Notes under the pieces: model-generated | Told to the model about the DNA's origin: nothing | The model's input: only the letters and a program-made list of their open reading frames with translations | Databases searched by the model: none | Program-made: the position numbers and the translations under genes | Shown here: positions 14,875-24,824 of the stretch, one piece after another | Numbering within the stretch: position 1 is the stretch's first letter | How the letters are laid out: each line of letters begins with the position of its first letter | Origin: Planctomycetota bacterium | GTDB lineage: Bacteria; Planctomycetota; JACOTG01 | Direction: 5' to 3' | Assembly: GCA_016178505.1 (NCBI GenBank) | Contig: JACOTG010000269.1 | Coordinates: 1 to 41,463 of the forward strand | DNA length: 41,463 nt

Positions 14875-17493
14875 TCAGTGGGTGATCACGTTCAGCTTGC
14901 CGGGCTCGAGCTCGATCGGGATGCGCCGTAGCTCGATCTCGGTTCCGGCTCCGCTTCCATCTGTTTTGAGGACCAGCGTGCGGGCCGTTTCGTCGACGGC
15001 GTAGACGTTGGAGATTCCATTGTCGAGCACGCCGTACGCGCTCGTGTCGCGGCTCACGCCGAGGAACGTGTTCAACGGAACCAAATTGCCTTCGGCGTCC
15101 AGCACGCTGAAGCGGGTGGCGCCGGCGACGGGCTCCCCGAGCTCCAAGCGGAAGTGACAGCGGCGCGAAACGACGATCTCGAGCCCACGGCGAGGGCCGT
15201 CGTCGGCGAGGGCGAACTCGCGAGGCACGATGCGATCGCCGTCGATCCGCAAGAACACGCCGTCGTGCGGCACGCACGCGATCGAGAACCGCCCGTCGGC
15301 CTCGGTGATGATCGCTTGGCGCGCGGCCTGATAGCGCTCGTCGGGCGAGTACGCCGATCGGAAGTACTCGCACGTGACCACGACCGCGACGTTGCCGACC
15401 GGCTCGCCGGAACGCGTGACGACGCGTCCTTCGACCGTGTCGGGAAGCGAAGCGAAGCCCGGAATCGACAGCAGGATCTCGCCGCTTTCTTCCGTGACGG
15501 TCTGGACCGGACTTCGTGCGAGCGACTCCGAGCTCATGGCCTGCACGTGGTACTCGCGAGACAGGAGGCTCTTGATCACGAAGCGTCCCTTCGCGTCCGT
15601 GATCGACACGAACGAGTCGCGGTTGCCGGAGATCAAGCTCTCGACGAGCTCCGCGCGGCCGTTCACCTTGCCGAAGTGCACCGGGTCCGTGATCCACACC
15701 CACGCGCCCGTGAGGGGGTTGCCCTCGTCGTCGACCACCTGGCCGACGATCGTCATCGGACGTCCGTCGAGCCGGATCTCGATCGGAGCCGCCGGCGTCG
15801 AGGGATTGTCTGGCGTGTGTGCGGGAACGTCGGCGAATCCGGGAAGCGTGCCGCGCGTCACGGCGGTGAGTCGCCACGGAGGCTTCGCGTCGCCGACGGC
15901 CAGCGCGAACCCGCCGGTCGCGTCCGTCGTCGTCGATTCTGCTCCAGCCGAAACGCGCGCTCCGGGTGCGGCGGCGCCGTCCGAGTCGACGACTCGACCG
16001 TGCAGCACGGTTCCCGAAGGCACGAGGCGTCGCAGAACGATGTCTTTCGTCGTGCCGTCGGGGGAAGCCTCCGGATGGGGCGGGACCTCGCGGCTCTCGA
16101 ATCCGTCCTGCGAGATGCTCAATCCAATGCCGTCGATCTCCGGAAACGTCGCAATCGTGAATCGGCCATCCGCGCTCGTGGCGGTCGCGAACACTTCGTA
16201 GCGAGAGGAATCGAGAATCGTTCGAAGCCCTCTCCGGAACGTGTCCGGCCACGCGAGACGGACGACGGCCGAATCGATGGGCGACCCGTCTTCGGCGACC
16301 ACGCGACCGGTCACGACGCTGGAGCGCGCCACGACGACGATCGGGTCGATCGCCGAAACTCCCGGCTTGAAGATGCCGGGCATGACGGTGACGAGCTTCG
16401 GGGAGACCGCGAAGAACTCTCCCGGCCATTCGGGCGCGTCCATCTCGAACGAACCGTCCGCTTCGCTGATTCCGGCGATCGTGTTCGCCAACAGGAATCG
16501 GGGAATGTCGCTCCGGTTCATCTGCGGCGCAGCGACCTCGATCATCTGCAACGTGAACCGCGAGTACGGGCGGTACTGGATCTCGACTCCCGCGAGCGGC
16601 TTCCCGTCTTGCGACAGGACTCGGCCGCGTAGTCGGCCGGACTCGATGTCCGGGATGGGCACGATCGGTGACTTGGCCGGCTTCGTTTCGAGAGGCTTGC
16701 GGCTCGGTTCGCTCGGCTCGGCGTCGGTCGCCGCGGACGACGCGGGCTTTGGCGTAATGGCGACGGCCGCCCCTTGCAGCGCTGGCGAAGCGGTAGAGAC
16801 GACCTCCGTCGACGCTCGATCGGAGAACACGTTCCTGGCGACGACGGTCACGCCAACGACGGTTGCGATGGCGGTCACCGAGACGGCGGCGATCTGCAAC
16901 TTCGCCTTGGTCGCGGCGGTGCCGATTCCCGTTCGAAGCACGTCGCGGCCTCGCCGTGCCAGCGGGAGGATTGCCAGAACCCAAGCGTGTCGATCTCCGC
17001 CGTGGCCTTCGTCGAGGCGCCCTCGCAGCTGGTCGAGCCCTCGCGCGAGGCGTGTCTTGACCGTTGCCACCGGAATGCCGAGCTGTTGCGCGATCTTGCG
17101 CGGAGGGAGATCGTCGAAAAATCGGAGGAGGAGAGTCGAGCGGTACGGCTCCTCCAACGACAGCAGCGTTTCCACGAGTTCCTGGTGCGCCGATGCCTTC
17201 GCGACGACGTTGATCGTCGAGTCGATCGACTCCGGTCGCGCCGTCGCTTGTTCTCGTCGCTGACGCCGTCGCGTGCTCCGCCGACTCTCGCGAGCGAAGT
17301 TTCGAACGACCGTCGCGAGCCAGCCTCGCGGAGACCGATCCGCCGCCGGCGGATGCTTGAGCACGGCGACCCAGGTTTCCTGAACGAGATCGTCCGCGAG
17401 GTTCGGATCCGAGACGAGGGTTCGCGCCAGGTTCTGGACCCAGGCGAGCTGAGAGAGAAGGTGCTCGGAGCTAGGAGACGACGAGGGCGGCAT
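14875..17493 (-). CDS. ECF sigma factor fused to membrane helix and carboxypeptidase-regulatory repeats
   Basis: This is an 872-residue fusion. Residues about 10-75 are sigma-70 region 2 (AWVQNLARTLVSDPNLADDLVQETWVAV and the following RGWLATVVRNFARE). Residues about 105-160 are region 4, with helix-turn-helix PRKIAQQLGIPVATVKTRLARG. A membrane helix at about 200-219 leads to an extracytoplasmic part of roughly 640 residues. That part has many carboxypeptidase-regulatory (transthyretin-like) repeats, each with a pattern such as G-R-V-L-S-x-D-G-K-P-L-A-G-V or G-R-V-V-x-x-D-G-S-P-I-D, and F-x-I/V-x-x-F/L closing strands. Membrane-tethered sigma fusions of this kind are known in Planctomycetes. 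How the sigma part is released or acts is unknown. I choose the ATG at 17493 because it lies 7 bp after a TATAAT box; an upstream ATG extends into the promoter. No anti-sigma gene is adjacent. Confidence 0.87.
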   Translation of the reverse strand: MPPSSSPSSEHLLSQLAWVQNLARTLVSDPNLADDLVQETWVAVLKHPPAADRSPRGWLATVVRNFARESRRSTRRRQRREQATARPESIDSTINVVAKASAHQELVETLLSLEEPYRSTLLLRFFDDLPPRKIAQQLGIPVATVKTRLARGLDQLRGRLDEGHGGDRHAWVLAILPLARRGRDVLRTGIGTAATKAKLQIAAVSVTAIATVVGVTVVARNVFSDRASTEVVSTASPALQGAAVAITPKPASSAATDAEPSEPSRKPLETKPAKSPIVPIPDIESGRLRGRVLSQDGKPLAGVEIQYRPYSRFTLQMIEVAAPQMNRSDIPRFLLANTIAGISEADGSFEMDAPEWPGEFFAVSPKLVTVMPGIFKPGVSAIDPIVVVARSSVVTGRVVAEDGSPIDSAVVRLAWPDTFRRGLRTILDSSRYEVFATATSADGRFTIATFPEIDGIGLSISQDGFESREVPPHPEASPDGTTKDIVLRRLVPSGTVLHGRVVDSDGAAAPGARVSAGAESTTTDATGGFALAVGDAKPPWRLTAVTRGTLPGFADVPAHTPDNPSTPAAPIEIRLDGRPMTIVGQVVDDEGNPLTGAWVWITDPVHFGKVNGRAELVESLISGNRDSFVSITDAKGRFVIKSLLSREYHVQAMSSESLARSPVQTVTEESGEILLSIPGFASLPDTVEGRVVTRSGEPVGNVAVVVTCEYFRSAYSPDERYQAARQAIITEADGRFSIACVPHDGVFLRIDGDRIVPREFALADDGPRRGLEIVVSRRCHFRLELGEPVAGATRFSVLDAEGNLVPLNTFLGVSRDTSAYGVLDNGISNVYAVDETARTLVLKTDGSGAGTEIELRRIPIELEPGKLNVITH

Positions 17494-17500
17494 TGCACCG

Positions 17501-17506
17501 ATTATA
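17501..17506 (-). promoter_or_regulatory. perfect -10 box 7 bp before the sigma-fusion start codon (leaderless type)
   Basis: TATAAT on the minus strand ends 7 bp upstream of the ATG at 17493, with no Shine-Dalgarno sequence between. This is consistent with a leaderless mRNA. A weak GTTCGA lies 16 bp upstream. Confidence 0.5.
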
Positions 17507-17545
17507 TGCCGGGTCGCGGAAATCGAACTCAAGGAGGAGCGTTCC

Positions 17546-17998
17546 TCAGGGAAGCGGCGCAAACCGGTTCACCGTGCAGATCGCCAGGCTTCGGATCCGG
17601 TACGAAACCAGTCTCGGGGTGCTGGTCGATGCCGGTTCGTCCGCGAGCAGACCGGACTCGGCGCAGGGGCGTTGTCCCTTCCGCTCCGGAGGGTTGCAGG
17701 CGCGCCCGCTCTCGGACGAAACGGGGTCGGTGAGGATGTGGAGAAGGAGGCCTACCGCGTCCAATCGAACGTCGGCCGCCACACCAAAGTTCGCGTCGCG
17801 GCGCGAGAGCGGGGTGCCCGCGCGTCCGACCATTCCGGCGATCCCTGCGAGAAGATCGCCGGACGTCTCGCCGTTTTTCGTTCGGGGCGCGAGACCCCCT
17901 CCTCCACGCTGAGCCTGCACGCGCTGACCTGGGATTGCGATACACATGACGAGGACGATGGCCGGGGCGAGACGAAGAACGAAATCGAGCGATGCCAC
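17546..17998 (-). CDS. small predicted secreted protein, unrecognised
   Basis: This 150-residue frame starts with a good signal peptide: an Arg near residue 8, a long Ala/Ile/Val/Leu core and cleavage near V-Q-A-Q (about residue 27). The mature part has a short Gly run, a helical stretch (GDLLAGIAGMVG), and four Cys residues in its second half. I do not recognise a family. Codon third positions are GC-rich, as in neighbouring genes. The GTG start has GGGAAAGG about 8 nt upstream. It is oriented with and ends 52 bp before the sigma-factor fusion, so it could be a partner, but the TATAAT box between them argues for separate transcription. Overlapping frames on the same strand make this call uncertain. 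Confidence 0.45.
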   Translation of the reverse strand: MASLDFVLRLAPAIVLVMCIAIPGQRVQAQRGGGGLAPRTKNGETSGDLLAGIAGMVGRAGTPLSRRDANFGVAADVRLDAVGLLLHILTDPVSSESGRACNPPERKGQRPCAESGLLADEPASTSTPRLVSYRIRSLAICTVNRFAPLP

Positions 17999-18116
17999 TC
18001 GGAAAGCCTTTCCCTTTTCGGGTCCCCGAGTCTGGGGCCCTCGAACCCCGCACGTTGGGTTCGACCGAAAGGACAATGGCGCGCGGCCAAAAACGAACTC
18101 GGCGAGACGGCCTGGT

Positions 18117-18560
18117 CTAGCGAGAAGCTTCGGCGCGAGGGGACAGCCCGAACAACCGGTCGAGGGAAAACGCATTTCCTCGTGGCTCGGACCAGAGGAT
18201 GACGACGAGGCAGACGAAGTCGACGAAGATGTGCGTGCTGAGGCTGTAGAGCGGCTCGGCGAGCGTGTGCCCGAACGTCACTTCGATGAGCACGAGACCG
18301 AGCGCCAGCGCCGCCCACCGCGTGAAGAGACCACTCAGCACGAGCGCGCCGCCGAGGAGTTCCACGAACGGCGTGACGACCCCCGCGACCCAGAGCGCCC
18401 ACGTCGGAAGCCACGTGCCGGCGTACGGCCCGGTGAACCACTTCTCGGCGTGTCCGATCGGAGTCAGCGTGAAGACCCTCCAGACTCCGGCCATGAGGAA
18501 CCGCGTCCCGCAGACGCCGCGGGCGATGAAGCAGATCAGCGAAGCATTGTTGCGCGCCAT
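18117..18560 (-). CDS. DoxX-family membrane protein
   Basis: This 147-residue protein has four membrane segments and typical DoxX/DoxD features: an early RGVCGTRFLMAGVWRV helix, P-T-W-A-L-W-V-A-G-V-V-T-P-F-V-E-L near the middle, GALVLSGLFTRWAALALG, and a final FVDFVCLVVILW helix followed by SLDRLFGLS. DoxX proteins are linked to redox and sulfur chemistry in some species, but their general role is unclear. The ATG shares one base with the uvrA stop codon (TGATG). GGAGG lies at the end of uvrA, so it is very probably translated from the uvrA mRNA. Confidence 0.85.
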   Translation of the reverse strand: MARNNASLICFIARGVCGTRFLMAGVWRVFTLTPIGHAEKWFTGPYAGTWLPTWALWVAGVVTPFVELLGGALVLSGLFTRWAALALGLVLIEVTFGHTLAEPLYSLSTHIFVDFVCLVVILWSEPRGNAFSLDRLFGLSPRAEASR

Positions 18561-21500
18561 CAGGTCCTCCTCGATGCCGGGGCCGAACGCCGTTTGGGCA
18601 CGGGCGCGCACTCTACCGGAGGTGCCTTCCGGCGGCGAGGGGCAACGCCCGCTTCGCGAAGTGCACGACCCGTGTGCGATGCGCGACACGCGGCGACGTG
18701 CGACGGCGGACCTTCCGCGACGATGCGGCCGCCGCCGGCGCCTCCCTCGGGTCCGAGGTCCAGGATCCAGTCTGCGGCGCGCACGACGTCGAGGTTGTGT
18801 TCGATGACGGCGACCGTGTTGCCTCGATCGACGAGTCGATGCAGGACGTCGACGAGGCGCGAGACGTCGCTCATGTGGAGACCGGTCGTCGGCTCGTCGA
18901 GGACGTAGAGAGCGCCGCCTCGCGTCGAGTTCGCCAGCTCCGCGGCGAGCTTGACGCGCTGCGCTTCGCCACCCGACAAGGTCGGGCTCGGCTGGCCGAG
19001 GTGGAGATAGCCGAGGCCGAGATCGGAGAGCACGCGAAGCGGCGCGGCGACGTCCGGGAAGTCGGCGAACGTCTCGAGCGCCTCTTCGACGGACAGCTCG
19101 AGAACGTCGGCGATCGTCCGGGCTTTCAATCTCGCAGCGAGTGTTTCCGGGTTGTAGCGCGCGCCGCCGCAGCTCTCGCACGGGACCCATGCGTCCGGCA
19201 GGAAGTTCATTTCGACCTTCGACCGACCTTGCCCTTGGCACTCCTCGCAGCGTCCGCCCTTCACGTTGAACGAGAAGCGGGACGCGGTCCACCCGCGCAT
19301 GCGCGCCTCGGGAGTGAGCGCGAACAGGCTTCGCATGGCGTCGAAGAGTCCGACGTACGTCGCCGGAGTCGAGCGCGTCGTGGATCCGATCGGCGATTGA
19401 TCGACGTCGGCCGCTCGGCGCAAGGCCTCGACGCCGCGGAGGGCGCGGTATCGCGCTGCGACGCCGGGAAGGCCCTGCAGCGCGCGTCTCGCCCCGGCGA
19501 GAACGCAATCGACGAGGAGCGTGCTCTTGCCGGAGCCCGAGACGCCGGTCACGCACGTCAGCGCGCCGAGCGGGATCCGAACCGTGAGGTCGCGGAGGTT
19601 GTTCTGCGTCGCGTCTTCGAGGACGAGCCATTTCACATTGGCGAGCGCGCGAGGCTCGCGATCCGCGGTCGTGACGCGCCGGCGCAACCACTCGCCCGTG
19701 AGCGATCGGGGGTTCGCTTCGACGTCGCGTGGCGTTCCCGCGGCGACCACTTGGCCGCCGTGGACGCCGGGGCCGGGGCCGAGGTCGATCACCCAGTCGG
19801 CGGCGCGAATCGTCTCCGGGTCGTGCTCGACGACCAGAACCGTGTTTCCGAGATCGCGCAAACGTCGCAGCGTCCGGCCGAGCAGACCGGCGTCGCGCGA
19901 ATGGAGTCCGATCGTGGGCTCGTCGAGCACGTAGAGGATGCCCGACAGGTGCGCGCCGAGCTGCGCGGCCAACCGCACGCGCTGTGCCTCGCCTCCCGAG
20001 AGCGTGTCCATGCGGCGATCCAACGAAAGGTAGCCGAGCCCCACCTCGTCGAGGAATCGCAGCTTCGGAAGGAGCTCGCGCTGGATCGTCTCGTGAACGG
20101 CCTTCTCGCGACCGTCGAGAGTAAGGCGTTCGAGAAACGCGGCGACGTTCGCAGGCGTATCGCGCGTGACATCGGCGATGTGCCGGCCGCCGAGCTCGAC
20201 CGCGAGCGCGTCCCGCCGCAGTCGCGCCCCGCCGCAGGACGGGCACGGCGTTTCGTCGCGAAAAGACGCGAGGTGCGCGCGGAGCGGCTCGGACGACGTC
20301 GTTGCTTCGAGCCGTTCGACTTTCACCGTTACTTCGCGGACGAGGTCGGCGCGCCGATCGCCGGGGAGGTCGCGGAAGGCGCGGTGCGTCGCGATGCCGA
20401 GATCCCGCGCCGCTCGCACCGCTGGATCGCTCGCTCTGGCGCGCGCGAACGGGCCGGTCCGGAAGAGAGAGAAGGCGCCTTCGTCGATGGAGAGCGACGG
20501 GTCGGGGACGAGAGACTCGAGTCGATGCGCCTCGACGACGCCCGCACCGCTGCAGTGTTCGCATGCGCCGATCGGCGAGTTGAACGAGAACAGTCGCGGA
20601 TCGATCTCAGGGAAGCCGGTGCCGCATCGCGGGCAAGCACGTTCCGACGAGTAGAAGCGCGTCGCGCCGTCGTCGCCGACCGCGAGCAGGGCGCCTCGGC
20701 CTCGCCGGAGCGCGGCTCGCACGGGGTCGCGAAGCGCGCGCTCGGGAATGGCAGGCCCGGCGAGGTGAGCGACGAGGGCCTCGACGTCGTGGTCGCGGAA
20801 ACGGTCCAGCGCCGGCACCGCGTCGATGGGATGGACGACGCCGTCGACTCGGACCTCTCGAATCCCGCCGCGCTCCAGCTGTCGAAACAAACTTCGGTAG
20901 ACGCCTTTTCGTCCCCGGACGAGCGGCGCGAAGAGAGCGATCGACGTGTGCCGCGCGAAGTCGTTCGAAACGCGGCGCGCGATGCCGTCGCTGCCGAGCG
21001 TCTCGATCGGTGTGGCGCACTCGAGGCAGTGTGGAATGCCGGCCCGCGCGAAGAGGAGACGAAGATAGTGATAGATCTCGGTCACCGTCGCGACCGTCGA
21101 CTTCGATCCCGCGCCTCCCAGCCTCTGAGAGAGTGCAATCGTCGGCGGGACCCCGAAAACCGAGTCGACGTCCGGCCGCGGCAGGGGCACGAGGTATTGG
21201 CGCGCGAAGATCGAGAGGCTCTCGAGGTATCGCCGCTGTCCTTCCGCGTGGATCACGTCGAACGCGAGCGACGACTTCCCGGACCCGGACGGCCCCGTGA
21301 CCACGACGATCCGATCGCGCGGCACGTCCACGGACACGTTCTTCAAATTATGAACGCGCGCCCCCCTAACTGACGCATACGGAGCCTGGATCGTTTTTCC
21401 CACTTGCGCGTTAGTGGCCAAGCGCGGCGTCGGCGGCGTCGTCGCGGATCGAAGGAAGCGACCCGTGTGCGAGGCCTCGCAGGACGCAACGTCGTCCGGA

Positions 21501-24229
21501 GTTCCCTCCGCGACGAGGCGGCCGCCGGCATCGCCGCCCTCGGGGCCGAGGTCGATCACCCAATCCGCCGCGCGGATGAACTCGACGTGGTGTTCGATCG
21601 CGACGACCGAGTGTCCGCGGTCGACGAGCGAGCGGAGCGCACGGAGCAGCGTTCGGACGTCGTGGAAGTGGAGCCCCGTCGTCGGTTCGTCGAGAAGAAA
21701 GAGAGCGCGGCCGGCGGCGACGTCGCGAGCCTCGGCGAGGTGTCGCGCGATCTTCAACCGTTGAGCCTCGCCGCCCGACAACGTCGCGAGCGGCTGTCCG
21801 AGCCGAAGGTAGCCGAGCCCGACGTCGACGAGCGGCTGCAGCGCTCGCGCGATCGCCGCGTCGTCGGAGTAGAACGCCTGCGCGCGAGTCGCCGTCATGT
21901 CGAGAACGCTGCGAACGGTCTCGTCGCGATCCTCGACCTCGAGCACCCGCTTCTGGAATCGCGCGCCATCGCACTCGGGGCAGCGCAGCCGAAGGTCCGA
22001 CAAGAACTGCATCTCGACGATTTCGAAGCCGTCCCCGCGGCAGCGCTCGCACCGACCGCCGTCGACATTGAACGAAAACGTGGACGCGGTGAATCGACGC
22101 TCGCGCGCCATGTCGGTCGCGGCGAAGCGGCGCCGGATGCAATCCCAGACGCCGAGCAGCGTGGCCGCGTTCGCGCGCGGGCTGCGAGCGAGCGGCGACT
22201 GATCGACGAGGACGATCGCGTCGAGGTCACGGTCGCCCTCGATCGTCGCCGTTGCCTTGGCGCGATCGGCGCGACCGGGTTGGTTGACGTCCGGATCACC
22301 GCCGTGCCGCTCGACGAGGTTCGCGTAGAGGACCTCTTCGAGGAGCGTGCTCTTGCCCGAACCGGAAACGCCGGTCAGCGCAACGAGACGGCCGAGCGGC
22401 ACGTCGACGTCGAGTCCGCGCAGGTTGTGGGCCGTTGCCCCGCGCACGCGAAGCGCGAGCGCCCGATCGATCGCGTGCCTGGCGTCGCCGCCGCCGATGG
22501 TCCGCCTCCCGGCGACGTAATCGCCGGTGAGCGAGTCGGGCGCTGCCGCGATCTCGACGCGCGTTCCCTCGAACATCAACTGCCCGCCCGCTTCCCCCGC
22601 ACCGGGTCCGATGTCCACGATCCGATCGGCGGCGTCGAGGATGCCGGGATCGTGCTCGACCACCACCAGCGTGTTGCCGAGATCGCGCAGTCGCTGCAGC
22701 ACTCGGACGAGTCGCTCGACGTCGCGCGGATGGAGCCCGACCGACGGCTCGTCGAGCACATAGAGCGTGTTCACGAGCGCCGCGCCGAGCGCGGCCGTGA
22801 GGCTGACGCGTTGCAGCTCACCGCCCGAGAGCGTGCGCGAGGGTCGATCGAGCGTGAGATACCCGAGCCCGACCTCGCGAAGCGTTCGCAGCCGCGACGT
22901 GATCTCGGACAGGAGCAGCGTCGTCGGATGATCGTCGCCGGAGTGGGCGGGCCGTTCGATCGACTCGAAGAACGCGTGCACGGAGTCGATCGAGTCCGCG
23001 AGGATCTCGGCGAGGTTCTTTCCGTGGAAGCGCCACGCGAGGGGCTCCGGCTTGAAGCGCGAACCCGCGCACGACGGGCACCGAACGTACCCGCGATAGC
23101 GCGAAAGGAGCACGCGGATGTGCATCTTGTAGCTCTTCGACTCGAGCCAGGCGAAGTATCCGCGCAGCCCGGGGAAGTCGCCGTCGCCGCCGCGCACCGC
23201 TTGTCTTTCGCGCTCGTCGAGGCGGTTCCACGCACGATCGATTGGGATCCGCTCGCGGCGGCAGAAGGCGAGGCACTCGTTCTGCCACTCGGAGAACTTC
23301 TCCGTACGCCACGGCTTCACGACCCCGTCGCGAATCGAGAGCGACGGATCGGGGAGGACGCGCGTCTCGTCCATTTCGATGACGCGCCCGAATCCGCGAC
23401 ACGTCTCGCATGCGCCGAGGGGATGGTTGAACGAGAAGTGACCCGTCGACAACGGGGCGAACGATCGATCGCACGACGAGCAGTGCAGGCCGCCCCGGAT
23501 CTGCTCGCGAGATCCCCGCGACGGAACGAGCACCGTTGCCGCGCCGCCGCCGAATCGCATTGCTTGTTCGAGCGACTCGGCGAGCCGCGCGCGCTTCGCG
23601 GAGTCGGCGCGCAGTCGGTCGACGAGGACGAGGAGCCGCTCGTTTTTCGCGATCGGCGTCGCCGTTTCGCGGAGGTCGAGAACGCCGTCGTCGCGCAGCA
23701 CGCGAGTGAAGCCGAGCCGCAGGAGCGCATCGCGGGCGTCCGCCGGCGCGCGCCCGGCATCGTGCTCGAACGCGACGAACAGGTCCGCGCCCGCTGCGTC
23801 CGTGACGAGGCGTTCGGCCGCGCGCGAGGCGGACAATCGCTCCACGGGCTTGCCGCAACCGGGACACACGAGTGTGGACGCGCGCGCGAAGAGGAGCTTC
23901 AGGAACTCCGACAGCTCGGTCATCGTCGCAACCGTCGAGCGCGAGGTGCGGATCGAGCCGCGGCGCTCGATCGCGATCGCCGGCAGCACGCCCTCGATGC
24001 GATCGAGATCGGGCTTGTCCATGCGCTCGAGGAATTGCCGGCTGTACGCGGAGAACGACTCGACGTAGCGTCGCTGGCCCTCGGCGTACAGCGTGTCGAA
24101 CGCAAGCGACGACTTGCCCGAGCCGCTCACGCCGGTGATGACCGTGAGCCGCCCGTAAGGGATCGCGAGATCGAACCCGCGAAGGTTGTTCTGGCGGATG
24201 CCGAAGAGTCGGATTGCGGGTGGATTCAT
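18560..24229 (-). CDS. uvrA: double-length excinuclease ABC subunit A (tandem UvrA)
   Basis: UvrA finds bulky DNA lesions and loads UvrB in nucleotide excision repair. At 1889 residues this is about twice the normal 940 and consists of two complete UvrA units in one chain. The first unit has Walker A motifs GVSGSGKSS (about 35) and GVSGSGKST, zinc modules beginning CPGCGKPV and CERCRGDGF, and signature motifs [10 protein letters not shown] and [10 protein letters not shown]. The second begins near residue 950 ([19 protein letters not shown]) with GPSGSGKSS, zinc modules CLECATPI and CPRCGTGF...CEHCSGAG, and [19 protein letters not shown], ending in LSGGEAQRV and [10 protein letters not shown]. 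All four ATPase sites look intact. Tandem UvrA is known in Chlamydiae and some other lineages. The start at 24229 is chosen by homology; the ribosome binding site is weak. Confidence 0.93.
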   Translation of the reverse strand: MNPPAIRLFGIRQNNLRGFDLAIPYGRLTVITGVSGSGKSSLAFDTLYAEGQRRYVESFSAYSRQFLERMDKPDLDRIEGVLPAIAIERRGSIRTSRSTVATMTELSEFLKLLFARASTLVCPGCGKPVERLSASRAAERLVTDAAGADLFVAFEHDAGRAPADARDALLRLGFTRVLRDDGVLDLRETATPIAKNERLLVLVDRLRADSAKRARLAESLEQAMRFGGGAATVLVPSRGSREQIRGGLHCSSCDRSFAPLSTGHFSFNHPLGACETCRGFGRVIEMDETRVLPDPSLSIRDGVVKPWRTEKFSEWQNECLAFCRRERIPIDRAWNRLDERERQAVRGGDGDFPGLRGYFAWLESKSYKMHIRVLLSRYRGYVRCPSCAGSRFKPEPLAWRFHGKNLAEILADSIDSVHAFFESIERPAHSGDDHPTTLLLSEITSRLRTLREVGLGYLTLDRPSRTLSGGELQRVSLTAALGAALVNTLYVLDEPSVGLHPRDVERLVRVLQRLRDLGNTLVVVEHDPGILDAADRIVDIGPGAGEAGGQLMFEGTRVEIAAAPDSLTGDYVAGRRTIGGGDARHAIDRALALRVRGATAHNLRGLDVDVPLGRLVALTGVSGSGKSTLLEEVLYANLVERHGGDPDVNQPGRADRAKATATIEGDRDLDAIVLVDQSPLARSPRANAATLLGVWDCIRRRFAATDMARERRFTASTFSFNVDGGRCERCRGDGFEIVEMQFLSDLRLRCPECDGARFQKRVLEVEDRDETVRSVLDMTATRAQAFYSDDAAIARALQPLVDVGLGYLRLGQPLATLSGGEAQRLKIARHLAEARDVAAGRALFLLDEPTTGLHFHDVRTLLRALRSLVDRGHSVVAIEHHVEFIRAADWVIDLGPEGGDAGGRLVAEGTPDDVASCEASHTGRFLRSATTPPTPRLATNAQVGKTIQAPYASVRGARVHNLKNVSVDVPRDRIVVVTGPSGSGKSSLAFDVIHAEGQRRYLESLSIFARQYLVPLPRPDVDSVFGVPPTIALSQRLGGAGSKSTVATVTEIYHYLRLLFARAGIPHCLECATPIETLGSDGIARRVSNDFARHTSIALFAPLVRGRKGVYRSLFRQLERGGIREVRVDGVVHPIDAVPALDRFRDHDVEALVAHLAGPAIPERALRDPVRAALRRGRGALLAVGDDGATRFYSSERACPRCGTGFPEIDPRLFSFNSPIGACEHCSGAGVVEAHRLESLVPDPSLSIDEGAFSLFRTGPFARARASDPAVRAARDLGIATHRAFRDLPGDRRADLVREVTVKVERLEATTSSEPLRAHLASFRDETPCPSCGGARLRRDALAVELGGRHIADVTRDTPANVAAFLERLTLDGREKAVHETIQRELLPKLRFLDEVGLGYLSLDRRMDTLSGGEAQRVRLAAQLGAHLSGILYVLDEPTIGLHSRDAGLLGRTLRRLRDLGNTVLVVEHDPETIRAADWVIDLGPGPGVHGGQVVAAGTPRDVEANPRSLTGEWLRRRVTTADREPRALANVKWLVLEDATQNNLRDLTVRIPLGALTCVTGVSGSGKSTLLVDCVLAGARRALQGLPGVAARYRALRGVEALRRAADVDQSPIGSTTRSTPATYVGLFDAMRSLFALTPEARMRGWTASRFSFNVKGGRCEECQGQGRSKVEMNFLPDAWVPCESCGGARYNPETLAARLKARTIADVLELSVEEALETFADFPDVAAPLRVLSDLGLGYLHLGQPSPTLSGGEAQRVKLAAELANSTRGGALYVLDEPTTGLHMSDVSRLVDVLHRLVDRGNTVAVIEHNLDVVRAADWILDLGPEGGAGGGRIVAEGPPSHVAACRASHTGRALREAGVAPRRRKAPPVECAPVPKRRSAPASRRT

Positions 24230-24261
24230 GAGACGTTGCGTGCGCTCGAGGAAAAGGGCGC

Positions 24262-24290
24262 GTGATAGCACGCTCGACGGCGACCGTCTA
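24262..24290 (-). promoter_or_regulatory. possible uvrA promoter
   Basis: On the minus strand TAGACG (24285-24290) and TATCAC (24262-24267) are separated by 17 bp, 33 bp before the chosen uvrA ATG. Both boxes match 4 of 6. No SOS-type operator was recognised. Confidence 0.3.
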
Positions 24291-24307
24291 CGCAGCGGCG
24301 TGGCCAC

Positions 24308-24773
24308 CGTCTACTTGGCAGACGGTGCTTCGCCGACGGTACGGAGCATCCCGAGCTTTTCGGGAAAGGCGCCCACGATGGGGATCACGTTCGCGGCGTT
24401 CGGCTTCCTCCGACTCGCGTTGGCCGGGAGCCGCGACGTGACGATTTCGACGCTCCGCCGCGTCGTCGGGGTCAATGCCGTGTGAGTCAACGCGGACTCG
24501 ATGCAAGAGTCCGTTCCCAATGGGCGAACCTCTCTCGAGCGAATCGCTCTCTGCCATGTCTCGAAGACGAGAATCGTTCGTCGATCGGCCGCGATCATCT
24601 CGATCGCCACACCCACTCATCGGTGGATCGACACCGCGTGCGATCGGCGCACTTCCAGTCAAAGACGAAAGGATGGGCGCGCCGCGTGCGCAAAATCGCC
24701 AATCCAGTTTGGACCAGTATTCATGCGGGTCCGCGCGCTTGACGACGGCTTTGGATCGAAGGAAGCGGTGACG
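24308..24773. other. intergenic stretch, no convincing gene
   Basis: This region separates uvrA from the HEAT gene terminator. Around 24311-24485 both strands have a coding-like frame with strong GC third-position bias: minus-strand peptide containing VEIVTSRLPANASRRKPNA, plus-strand peptide containing MGITFAAFGFLRLALAGSR. Neither has a ribosome binding site or a family I recognise, and several other frames are open. It could be the remnant of a lost gene. Nothing else is seen. Confidence 0.3.
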
Positions 24774-24805
24774 AAAAAAGGGCCGGACGCCGAAGCGCCC
24801 GGCCC
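24774..24805 (-). terminator. intrinsic terminator of the HEAT-repeat gene
   Basis: Read on the minus strand, GGGCCGGGCGC, a TTCG-type loop and GCGTCCGGCCC form an 11-bp stem with one G/U pair, followed by six T residues (24779-24774). It lies 19 bp after the stop codon. Confidence 0.88.
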
Positions 24806-24824
24806 TGGAACTTAACGAACGAAA

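Noticed and set aside
17501..17548. Recoded TGA at the end of the small secreted protein (17546-17548)
   Set aside because: Readthrough would run through a TATAAT promoter into the sigma gene in a different phase and stop soon after, with no motif supporting it.
21404..24265. Long plus-strand frame of 953 codons opposite uvrA, and other long antisense frames
   Set aside because: Composition is Arg/Ala/Glu-rich with no recognisable motifs; these are shadows of the high-GC uvrA and other real genes.
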